Positions 6,680 through 14,464 of a stretch of DNA of 14,973 bases are shown here, piece after piece. Each line of letters starts with the position of its first letter. The stretch's first letter is position 1. The notes beneath the pieces were generated by a model that had not been told where the DNA came from, searched no databases, and saw only the letters and a program-made list of their open reading frames with translations. A program made the position numbers and the translations under genes. The stretch is taken from assembly GCA_900128585.1 (NCBI GenBank), contig LT642538.1, positions 1 through 14,973 of the forward strand. Reading direction: 5' to 3'. The DNA is from Stramenopiles sp. TOSAG23-3 (taxonomy: Eukaryota > Sar).

Positions 6680-9600
6680 CTAAACACTCTGGGTGAACAT
6701 TAGCAGCTGCGCCCTCTCTGCAGCATCGCTGACGCTATCTTTTCTGTCGCCAAAGTCAACAATGACATTTTGGCCCACAATGTTATTCAGTTTTGAAAGA
6801 TTGTGCACTAACCAGCGAAACCATTCTGTCTCGGCTGACCCGGGCGTAGTTTCTGATGACAACTCGTCTTTGATCTTATTAATCCCGTCTTCACTCAGCG
6901 CATTTCTCAATACAACCAAAGCGTTCTGGACCTTTTGCATTTCAGACAGCTCGGCCTCTTCAATCAGTTCCAATCCCGATAGAGACAGTTGTCGACTCAA
7001 TCTCCTTGGGCTTTCCGTAATAGAAGCCCTCGTTTCTTCCAGTTTTTGCTCCAACTCGTCTTCATGGGAGATACTGCCCATTGCAACCGAGCGTAAGTAC
7101 TTCTCTGTCTCAGCACCGGTTTCCTTTACCATGCCTGCAAATTCGCTGTACTTTGGGTTTGTCAACAATTCTTTGGGGGTGTCAAATTCAAGTGCTTTTC
7201 CATTGTCGAGCACGAGAACTCTATCTGAATCAATGATGGTATCCAAGCGGTGGGCAATTGTAAGGGTCGAACAGTGCGAAAACGACTTTCTTATTGTTGC
7301 TTGAATTAAATGGTCAGTTTCAACGTCGACCGCGGCCGTGGCTTCGTCTAGAACTAGAATCTTGCTGTTCTTCAATAGTGCACGAGCCAGACAGATAAGC
7401 TGACGCTGCCCGACAGAGAAGTTACTACCATTTTCTTCCACAATCATGTCCAGCCCCATTCCGCTGTCCATAATGCATTTCTTCATGTGGGCATTTTCCA
7501 AAGCTCTCCATACTTCAGCGTCCGAATATTTGTCGAATGGGTCCAAGTTGAATCGTGCAGTTCCGACAAATAACACAGGTTCCTGCGGAATAATTGAAAT
7601 GCTATCTCGCAGCAGTTTCAAGCCGACCGAAGAGATGTCGACGCCATCAATGGATATACTTCCCGCGCCATCATCACGCTCCACAATACGGAATAGGGTC
7701 AAAAACAGCGACGACTTGCCGGCACCGGTTCGGCCTACTAGACCAACTTTTTCCATCGGTTTTATATCAAACGACAACCCCTTTAGCACAGGCGGTAAAT
7801 CCGTCCTGTACCGTGCAACGACTTCCCTGTACTCGATTTTACCTTCCTGTGGCCACTTCCCCTCGAGCAAATTGTCGTTGACGTCCGCCTTTGGGCGCTC
7901 CTGCTCCACATCGCTGTATTCTTTGATACGTTCCACGGCGTTGAAGGAATTTTCCGCGAGGCTCGTAAGCCGTACCAGCATGTTCAAAAGGCTCGTGATT
8001 TGCAGGGCAAACGAGAGTTGCATTCCTGCAGCACTCGCGTCAATCTGTTGATAACCAACGACGACAAATAAACAGGAGAAAAACACCAGGCTGCCCCCTA
8101 AAAATTCCAACCGGACAGAAAGCCAGCGGTTGGCGCTGAACTGTGCCAGATTCATCCTCAAGTGAGAGTTTAGCTTTAATCCTAGGGAATTGTTTACCTC
8201 TTTCGCTCTTTTGTAAGCCCGAATGTTCGCTATTCCATGTAAGCACTCCGAAAAATGAGCATATATCGGCGACCTTGTGGTTGCATCGAGTCGCTTCAAC
8301 TCTCGGCTCGTTTCCTGAAAGTACCGTTGAACAAAGAAAAACACGCACATCACGGGGACGAATGTTAGCAATGTATATGGTGTCTGCATGCCAATAATAA
8401 CAAGAGTCCCAGACAGTTGCACGACACTACGAAGCACAAGTGAGGTGAACATGATCATATACTTGTCGATATCAGAGATATCTTTCGTAAACCTGTTAAT
8501 TATCCGCCCGTGAGGGTTCGCGTGAAAAAAGGACATCGGCGCCCTGAGCAAACTTGAAACCATATTTGTGTGCATCACCTTTGAGCCTTTCATACCTGCC
8601 ACTGACATGCCGTACTGGGTAACGAGGGCAACAAGCGTCTGGCAGAAGGAAAAGAAGGCGAAGAGACCCAAATATACGCTGAGGTAAGATGTGGTCCCAT
8701 TTAACCCAAATTCATCGGAGGACCAGAACTTCAACCAGTAGGAGCTCACCAGCCTAAAAATTTCCGCCAAGAGATAGGAAAATAACAATGAGAACACAAC
8801 ACACTTACCCCCCACTGCTGAAATGTACGCATTAATTGTGTCCCACGAGACGTTGCCTTTTCGTCGCGTTTCTTTCTTGATCAACTTGGCAACAGCCTCA
8901 TTCTTTTTCTGCTCTGAGGCTTTTTTCGTTTCTCCGTTGCTGTTTTCTTCCCCATCAGCGTTCGTCTCCGCTTCCACGTCATTGGCGTCGATTTCGTTCG
9001 CATCTCCAATATTTTGCATCATGGAACGAAAGTCGCTCGATGATTCCAACAGCTCTTTGTACGTGCCTTTCGCGCCTATTTGTTGCTCACTCATCAGTAT
9101 GATAGCGTCGGAGCTAGAAATAAACTCCACTCGGTTCGTGACCAAAATAATGGTTTTGCTCTTCAGATGGCCACGGATGCACATGTCAAACACTTCCCTT
9201 GCCACTTTAGCGTCTAGAGCGGACAGCGGATCGTCAAACAAGTATACGTCGGCGTCCGCGTAAACCGCGCGCGCAATGCTCAACCTTTGCCGTTGACCGC
9301 CGGACAAGTTTACACCCTTTTCGCCTATCTCCGTCGAGTCCCCAGCAGGCATGAGCTCAAGATCCCGGGTCATTCTGGCAACGTGTACGGCTTTGTTGTA
9401 CCGCACTTCGTCGTATGGCAAACCAAACAAGATGTTTTCTCGCAAAGTAGCATTAAAGACCCAGCTTTCTTGCGGCACGTACGCGATAGATCCGTAAATT
9501 CTTGCGGCATCTGGGTGCCCGGAGATGCATGGGAGTTCGCCCAGCATTGCGCTAAGCATTGTCGATTTTCCTTGGCCAGTGCCGCCAATAATGCTCACAA

Positions 9601-11602
9601 ACTGCCCGGGGGAGATATCAATACCTGCTTTGCTTAGCGAAGAGTCCGTTTGGTCAATGTTCCATGCAAACTCGGCCTTGGGGTGGATGGAAACGGCTGG
9701 CGTGTTTTCTTTCCCCTCTGGCAACGCATGGAAGGGAGTTTCTTCCAGCACGTCTGCCATCAAGAAATCCTCGAGGCGTTTAACCATTACCTGGGCATTC
9801 GCGATCATGTTGATAACGGAGGGTAACTGAATCAGTGGGTAGCGCAGTACTGCAAAGTAGGCGATTGAAGTGAATGCTTTCTCTGCATCCATCTCCCCTA
9901 TCCAGATTGAGTAGACGGCAAACGTTACCACGGTAACAAGTATGGGAATAGCGGTTATAAAGAACGAATTCCAAATCTGCAACATTTTGCCTTTCCAGAG
10001 AAGATCGAGTTCTTCTGTTCTGACCTTTTGGACACGGTCTTCAAAGGAGTCCTCCCATGCGTACATTTTTACAACATTCATATTCCCGAACAGTTCATTT
10101 TGGTACTTTAACCGTTCGTCTGTAGTTTTTGCGCTCGCCCGAAATATTTTCATAGATTTGCCAATGAATGATTTCTGCACCGGAACCGAGCCTGCAAGCA
10201 TGACCACCCCAACAAATGTAGCCCACTGGAGTTGCCCGTACAGCAACACAAGGGCAACAACAATACGCACCGGAGCAGACCATGCATTCCAGAGCCCTTG
10301 GGTCGCCTGCTGCAGGCCTTCGGAGTCGCTGCTCATTAAGTTTACCATTTTCCCCGCGGAACGACCATGGCGGCCCTTTGCACTGAGCGACATTGCCGTT
10401 TTGAAAATAGAAGATATCAGAACCGAGCGTACGTGGAGGCCTGTAGACATTATTCGCTGAAAGTATTGGTTCTCTGCCAGAGCCCCGATGAGCTGGCCGA
10501 GGAAGATGCAAACTGCATACAAGTAGCCCACGGACTGGTCAATAGGGTTTGCAGACTTTTGGCTTGCAATAAACTGGATGAACAGCCCAATAAATATAGG
10601 TCCCACGAACTGCGCCGCATCGTTGAACAATTTGAAACACCCTGCAATCAGAAAATCTTTCAAGTATGTCCTTCTGAGCGCTCTGAGAAGCGAGGGTTTG
10701 TCTGCGTTCGTCTCCTTTTCCCAATGCGTTAAGAACTGGTTGCTGAGAAATTTTGCGCTTTGGGTCTTGGGTAGCATCCACACGTCTTCCCTGTCTAAAG
10801 GGCGCTTATGTCCCAACGTCATCAACGGGTTCAACCACGAAAACGTATACCTAGACAAGCACGACGAGCGTTGCTCTGGGCATGTTTCCCCAGTGAGATC
10901 CTCTTTCTCTTGGTCATCGGCGCCATCGTCTAGCTCGCTTCTCCCCGCTAGTTTGGTGAACTGTGAGTCTGCTGGGACATAAAACAATGCCAACAGGCCG
11001 ATGACCGCCACGCAAACATAGCGCACCAAGAAAACGCCGAAAAAGAAGTCTGTGGCCGCGTTGGAATCATTTCCGGTCTCGTATAGCTCGGTCAAAAAGT
11101 AAAGTTTGACCGTGTGGCCTGCGAGCTGCAGCAGGACGGCAAAGTTTAGGTGCCAGGCGGTCCGGAGTTCCATCGCATCCAGCTCTTTGGCAAAAAGTCC
11201 CCCCAGAAATACAAATGACACCAAACCTAGGGCAAACGATACGTACTCGAATGGCGCCAACACGTTTTGCGTCGCGCCGATTCGACCACTGAGCTGGATA
11301 AGGGAGACCACGGCGGCGAGGAAAGCCAGGAAGATTTTGACAATCTGTACCAGTTTCGTGGAGCCTTTCATGGAGTACTTTGCAAACTTTGGGGAACACA
11401 AAAAGTACAAACGAAGCAGACCGAAAAAGATCATACAAATATCACTGCCACCGATGACAACAACATCGTTAAAACAAGGCGAAAACTCCCTCAGGCTAAA
11501 GGATATTCCCCGCTGCTTTGCAGAACCAAGGTCGGAATAACTGTCAACGGCACAAAATGTGTCAATGAACGTCCCGGAGGAAGTGACTGTCCCGTTCGAC
11601 AT
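6680..11602 (-). CDS. ABCC-family (MRP-type) full ABC transporter with TMD0, 1640 aa
   Basis: An ATP-driven exporter of the multidrug resistance-associated protein family. The ATG at 11602 (A at -3) is the first in frame; the upstream extension has only a TTG. Order: TMD0 of ~5 helices (~45-225) after a short N-terminus with sequon NGT; L0 linker with YTFSWLNPLM; TMD1; NBD1 with Walker A GGTGQGKS (673-680), signature LSGGQ (766-770), Walker B ending D790-D791; an acidic/lysine-rich linker; TMD2; NBD2 with Walker A GRTGAGKS (1290-1297), SVGQR (1396-1400), D1419-E1420 and H-loop His1451. NBD1 is degenerate in the ABCC manner: Asp791 replaces the catalytic Glu and Asn823 replaces the H-loop His, so NBD2 probably does most hydrolysis. 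About 150 extra residues follow NBD2, including RRLSRQLSLSG. The family exports glutathione and other organic-anion conjugates; the substrate here is unknown. No intron is visible. Confidence 0.95.
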   Translation of the reverse strand: MSNGTVTSSGTFIDTFCAVDSYSDLGSAKQRGISFSLREFSPCFNDVVVIGGSDICMIFFGLLRLYFLCSPKFAKYSMKGSTKLVQIVKIFLAFLAAVVSLIQLSGRIGATQNVLAPFEYVSFALGLVSFVFLGGLFAKELDAMELRTAWHLNFAVLLQLAGHTVKLYFLTELYETGNDSNAATDFFFGVFLVRYVCVAVIGLLALFYVPADSQFTKLAGRSELDDGADDQEKEDLTGETCPEQRSSCLSRYTFSWLNPLMTLGHKRPLDREDVWMLPKTQSAKFLSNQFLTHWEKETNADKPSLLRALRRTYLKDFLIAGCFKLFNDAAQFVGPIFIGLFIQFIASQKSANPIDQSVGYLYAVCIFLGQLIGALAENQYFQRIMSTGLHVRSVLISSIFKTAMSLSAKGRHGRSAGKMVNLMSSDSEGLQQATQGLWNAWSAPVRIVVALVLLYGQLQWATFVGVVMLAGSVPVQKSFIGKSMKIFRASAKTTDERLKYQNELFGNMNVVKMYAWEDSFEDRVQKVRTEELDLLWKGKMLQIWNSFFITAIPILVTVVTFAVYSIWIGEMDAEKAFTSIAYFAVLRYPLIQLPSVINMIANAQVMVKRLEDFLMADVLEETPFHALPEGKENTPAVSIHPKAEFAWNIDQTDSSLSKAGIDISPGQFVSIIGGTGQGKSTMLSAMLGELPCISGHPDAARIYGSIAYVPQESWVFNATLRENILFGLPYDEVRYNKAVHVARMTRDLELMPAGDSTEIGEKGVNLSGGQRQRLSIARAVYADADVYLFDDPLSALDAKVAREVFDMCIRGHLKSKTIILVTNRVEFISSSDAIILMSEQQIGAKGTYKELLESSSDFRSMMQNIGDANEIDANDVEAETNADGEENSNGETKKASEQKKNEAVAKLIKKETRRKGNVSWDTINAYISAVGGKCVVFSLLFSYLLAEIFRLVSSYWLKFWSSDEFGLNGTTSYLSVYLGLFAFFSFCQTLVALVTQYGMSVAGMKGSKVMHTNMVSSLLRAPMSFFHANPHGRIINRFTKDISDIDKYMIMFTSLVLRSVVQLSGTLVIIGMQTPYTLLTFVPVMCVFFFVQRYFQETSRELKRLDATTRSPIYAHFSECLHGIANIRAYKRAKEVNNSLGLKLNSHLRMNLAQFSANRWLSVRLEFLGGSLVFFSCLFVVVGYQQIDASAAGMQLSFALQITSLLNMLVRLTSLAENSFNAVERIKEYSDVEQERPKADVNDNLLEGKWPQEGKIEYREVVARYRTDLPPVLKGLSFDIKPMEKVGLVGRTGAGKSSLFLTLFRIVERDDGAGSISIDGVDISSVGLKLLRDSISIIPQEPVLFVGTARFNLDPFDKYSDAEVWRALENAHMKKCIMDSGMGLDMIVEENGSNFSVGQRQLICLARALLKNSKILVLDEATAAVDVETDHLIQATIRKSFSHCSTLTIAHRLDTIIDSDRVLVLDNGKALEFDTPKELLTNPKYSEFAGMVKETGAETEKYLRSVAMGSISHEDELEQKLEETRASITESPRRLSRQLSLSGLELIEEAELSEMQKVQNALVVLRNALSEDGINKIKDELSSETTPGSAETEWFRWLVHNLSKLNNIVGQNVIVDFGDRKDSVSDAAERAQLLMFTQSV

Positions 11603-11851
11603 TGTAAGACGATTTAAAGAAGTAAAAACTCGCAGGGCCTTATAGAAGCGCAATATGAAAACTATGATAAAGTTCAATGCCGTTGTTTAATTGCATTCTT
11701 CGATTCATTCCATTTTCTTCCAATTAGAAAAAAAAATGAAAAACAAAATATCCGCATATTTTAATACATAGACTACTAGTCTCTATATAAATATATCTTC
11801 TCAACATTCTTTTTAGAAGAACGAAGCTCTAATAATATAAAAAGAAGTGGG

Positions 11852-11895
11852 AAAAGATCCGTCCTCCGCCTCCTCCTCCTCCGTCCGGATCTTTT
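11852..11895. repeat. Inverted repeat around a CCTCCT pyrimidine tract
   Basis: AAAAGATCCG (11852-11861) and CGGATCTTTT (11886-11895) are perfect 10-base complements separated by 24 bases made almost wholly of C and T. The right arm runs into a T-rich, TTC-rich tract. It could be a hairpin in a transcript, a structured site in the ABC upstream region, or a relic of repeat expansion. Confidence 0.6.
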
Positions 11896-11974
11896 TTTTT
11901 TCTTCTTCTTTCTTCAGCAAAAAAAAACAAGGAGCCAGTTTGTATTAATACTATAATTGGTAATAATACAGTGC

Positions 11975-12181
11975 GTATTCAATTCTTGTCCAAAAAAAAT
12001 ATTCACTTCTTGTCCCTTTTTTTCTTGAGATTTTTCTGGATGCTATTCCCACTGTAGAATAAACGATTGCATTTGGCAAATGATTGCTTAATGGTGCTAT
12101 TTCCTTCCTATGTGCTATTTCCCCATTGAATATTCACAGGTGCTATTTCCCTTGATTCGATTTGGGACAATAAGTGAATAC
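11975..12181. repeat. TIR-like inverted repeat (possible MITE or other small mobile-element remnant)
   Basis: GTATTCAATTCTTGTCC (11975-11991) is matched in reverse complement by 12165-12181 (15 of 17). A second direct copy at 11999-12016 matches the right end even better (16 of 18). The element would be ~183-207 bases, non-coding and AT-rich. I find no clear target-site duplication at either boundary, so a mobile origin is only a suggestion. Confidence 0.5.
12094..12150 (+). repeat. Three copies of GTGCTATTTCC
   Basis: Exact 11-base copies start at 12094, 12112 and 12140; a weaker form, ATGCTATTCCC, is at 12040-12050. All lie inside the TIR-like element in one orientation. The spacing (18 and 28 bases) is irregular, so this is not a simple tandem repeat. 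Confidence 0.75.
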
Positions 12182-12351
12182 ATTAACATAGCATCTAACC
12201 CAAATTTAAGGAATTATAAAAAATACTTAGTAAAATTATATTTTTATGATTAGTGGTGGAGGGTGGATGGAGTTGAACGAATAATTTGCACAATCACGAT
12301 GATGATCTTGTTATATTTTTATTATATTAATAATTATTAATATTGGTGTAT

Positions 12352-12365
12352 TGGTGGTGGTGGTA
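12352..12365 (+). repeat. (TGG)n microsatellite
   Basis: A short run of GGT/TGG triplets inside otherwise A/T-rich DNA, similar to the tract at 1404-1416. No function is apparent. Confidence 0.7.
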
Positions 12366-12646
12366 GAAAAGCAAAAAGTAAAATTATAATTTTCCCTGAG
12401 AGTTAATTTCTAATGCTATTCTCATATAAATCACATTATAAAGAAAATCTCGTCAATTATTTTTGAATTTAAAAAAATTTTGTCAACAAAAAAAATACAA
12501 ACGAATTGTACTTTCTACATCCGAGTTACAAAAAGTTGCATGCAAAATGTATAGTGATTCGTATAATTTTGAAATAGAAAAAATCATCAATTGGAATGGA
12601 TTGTTAAGTATCAAATATTTTAAATTAGTGTTGTAATACACTTATA

Positions 12647-12652
12647 TTTATT
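12647..12652 (-). terminator. Putative polyadenylation signal of the 7TM gene
   Basis: TTTATT on the plus strand gives AATAAA on the minus strand, 24 bases past the TAA stop of the 7TM gene. The short distance would give a compact 3' UTR; this is a motif match only. Confidence 0.4.
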
Positions 12653-12676
12653 TACTTGTCATTGTTGCTGCTAAAT

Positions 12677-13984
12677 TTAGAGAAGGCTCCTGACGCCATA
12701 CCCAATGCTCACAACAGTCGCAGACGCTACCAACGAAATCAGCTGTGATACACGGTGATGATCGACACGTAACCCAAACATTATCGTTCCACGTAAATCA
12801 TGCATGTTGTGAAGATAATAATGAAAATCTTTGAGTGTCGGGAAACCATACATCTTTGTGGCTTTTAACGATATCAGAGGCCCATTGAAATGTTCCCGGG
12901 TTACCGCTTCCCATCGACGGCTGCTTGCCACTTGAGACCACAATATATTCACCATATAACTCCAAAAAATAAGAGACATCAAAATACCAATAACGACCCG
13001 CGCAGTCTTTGATTCTCGAGTCTCATTTTCCGCACTGTACACTATTGTTACGAGTGACAAAATTCCAGAACCGGCCAAGCTCACTTGCAAGCGAGTTTCT
13101 GCAGAGAGGGGCGAATCTATGCTTCTGTCCAAAAACTGTACTTTCCGGATGAGCGAGAAATTCTTGTGCAGTCGTTCCAGTTTTTCAGCCTTGGCATTTG
13201 CTGCCTCACACTCATCGCCACTCTGTCCAATGTCTGTTTCCTCTTCCATCAATTGCTCTCGTAGGGCAAATGCGTACGTGTCAACTGTCTGCACCACATA
13301 TGGAAATACAGTTATTAGACTGTTGAGCAGGACTTGGGAGTTGTAATACCACGGGTGAATGTTATACAAAAGGAATATAACATACATCAGTATTAGTACG
13401 GTGCCTACAACAGCGTTTTCGCTAGCTTCTATTAATGGCCACAGGGCAAAATACCCAAGGACCGACACAACAATTACCCAGAATCCACCATTTGCAACCT
13501 GGGCAGATAAGTTGGTTTTCACCATCTTCTCGAGGCTACGTTGAAATGGGTACACGTTGACATCTGCCGACTCAATCAAATTTTTCAAGGTTACGAGCGA
13601 GAGTGGTACAAGCGAAATCATTGAAGCTACACATGCTGCCGTGGCCCAAATTGGTACCCCGAATTCAACGAAAGAGAGACCAAGAAGCACACCAAAAGAG
13701 ATCTGCCCCAACCATAGGGTGGCGTACAAAATTCGTGACCACAACGTCGCAACCTCTGAGGTTAGGCCCGCTTTCTTTGCCACCGTGAATACCCTAGGCA
13801 TTCGCTCTCGTAAAACGGACAGATTTGTCTTTTGCAGGAGCAATGCTCGCAACTCATCACACGGTTTCTTCAGCAGACCGTATATTTCACTGTTAACGTT
13901 AAGCGAAAGCTTGTCTCTTAGCTTGGGATCCTGGCCATTTGGGTGTTCTCCAGTGGTTGCCTCCACGCAGTACTTGTTGGACAT
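12677..13984 (-). CDS. Seven-helix membrane protein, candidate 7TM ion channel / gustatory receptor-like (GRL) protein, 435 aa
   Basis: A complete single-exon gene: ATG at 13984 (A at -3), TAA at 12677. Hydrophobic segments lie at about 84-107, 111-134, 167-188, 190-213, 299-317, 328-349 and 411-430. The N-terminal 80 residues and the long loops 135-166, 214-298 and 350-410 are basic or charged, while the other loops (108-110, ~187-191, 318-327) are short and acidic. This predicts a cytosolic N-terminus and an external C-terminus, the inverted topology of insect Or/Gr chemoreceptors, plant DUF3537 and protist GRLs. The last helix follows MFGLRVDHHRVSQLISLVAS (402-421), recalling the Gr pattern of a Phe-Gly segment, Val-Asp, then the final helix, with almost no tail after it. 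The Gr TYhhhhhQF motif is absent. The gene and 7-helix topology are seen; the family is inferred. It could instead be a lineage-specific membrane protein. Confidence 0.5.
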   Translation of the reverse strand: MSNKYCVEATTGEHPNGQDPKLRDKLSLNVNSEIYGLLKKPCDELRALLLQKTNLSVLRERMPRVFTVAKKAGLTSEVATLWSRILYATLWLGQISFGVLLGLSFVEFGVPIWATAACVASMISLVPLSLVTLKNLIESADVNVYPFQRSLEKMVKTNLSAQVANGGFWVIVVSVLGYFALWPLIEASENAVVGTVLILMYVIFLLYNIHPWYYNSQVLLNSLITVFPYVVQTVDTYAFALREQLMEEETDIGQSGDECEAANAKAEKLERLHKNFSLIRKVQFLDRSIDSPLSAETRLQVSLAGSGILSLVTIVYSAENETRESKTARVVIGILMSLIFWSYMVNILWSQVASSRRWEAVTREHFNGPLISLKATKMYGFPTLKDFHYYLHNMHDLRGTIMFGLRVDHHRVSQLISLVASATVVSIGYGVRSLL

Positions 13985-14049
13985 AGTACTATGGTGCTAA
14001 CTTGAAGAAACGGAGAGAAACAACACAATTAAATGGCGGAGACTAACTT

Positions 14050-14082
14050 TGAATTCGATTATTTTTCCCGTGAATTCGATTA
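14050..14082. promoter_or_regulatory. Two TGAATTCGATTA direct repeats, 21 bp apart, upstream of the 7TM gene
   Basis: Exact 12-base copies at 14050-14061 and 14071-14082 lie 66-98 bases upstream of the ATG at 13984. The start-to-start distance of 21 bases is two helical turns, as expected for two protein molecules binding the same DNA face. They sit between the TATA-like box and the gene. A chance duplication is possible. Confidence 0.4.
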
Positions 14083-14086
14083 GTTG

Positions 14087-14094
14087 TTTATATA
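14087..14094 (-). promoter_or_regulatory. Candidate TATA box of the 7TM gene
   Basis: TTTATATA on the plus strand reads TATATAAA on the minus strand, about 103-110 bases before the 7TM start codon. It would place transcription start near 14057-14062, on top of the first direct repeat. Motif and position only. Confidence 0.35.
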
Positions 14095-14464
14095 GTTACA
14101 AACGCCGTGGAAGGCGAGGACCCCTGCCCAAATTTATGTTAAAAGTATAATTTGCTTGATCAGTAAATTTAAGGAGGAATTTAAGAGCTGAAATGAAAAT
14201 TTACCAAAATTTTGACAGCTGGGAGAGATTTTGCACATTTCATTTCTTTATTTCATTTTCGATTTCCTGGATTTATCATTTGTTCTATTTGTGTCGAAGA
14301 AAACATGCTTTTTCGTCGATTTATCCTACTACTACACACACATATTGAGTTAATTTTTAAAGTATTGTAGTGTCTAAGTATATTTTAGATAGGATATATA
14401 TTGATAGGTTATTCATATTTGTAGTGTTCAAGTAAGTTGTTAAAAAATCAAAGAAATGTGTAAA

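Larger units (their letters stand above)
11603..12676. other. Long AT-rich intergenic region upstream of ABCC and downstream of the 7TM gene
   Basis: About 1.07 kb without coding potential, flanked by the 5' end of the ABC gene and the 3' end of the 7TM gene, both on the minus strand. The ABC promoter should lie at its left end: CTATAAGG on the minus strand (11638-11645) and a longer TATA-like tract (11785-11797) are candidates. Further right come a purine/pyrimidine hairpin (11852-11895), a TIR-like inverted repeat (11975-12181) with three GTGCTATTTCC motifs, a (TGG)n tract (12352-12365) and A/T-rich DNA. I see no tRNA or other known RNA gene. Confidence 0.7.

Noticed and set aside
6693-7304. 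Open frame of 203 codons on the plus strand, with similar ones at 7446-8051, 8823-9263 and 9942-10460
   Set aside because: All lie antisense to the strongly supported ABCC gene, show no recognisable domain, and are Ser/Phe/Cys-rich as expected from reading a real gene backwards.
3737-11602. A carbohydrate-use gene cluster (glycosidase + MFS + ABC)
   Set aside because: The genes have separate promoters and mixed strands, the ABC is an exporter-type ABCC, and the MFS substrate is unknown, so adjacency alone does not support a pathway.
12588-12612. Possible extra copy of the dispersed repeat downstream of the 7TM gene
   Set aside because: Only ATTGG and TGTTA..AGTA fragments match on the minus strand with different spacing; this is within chance for A/T-rich DNA.
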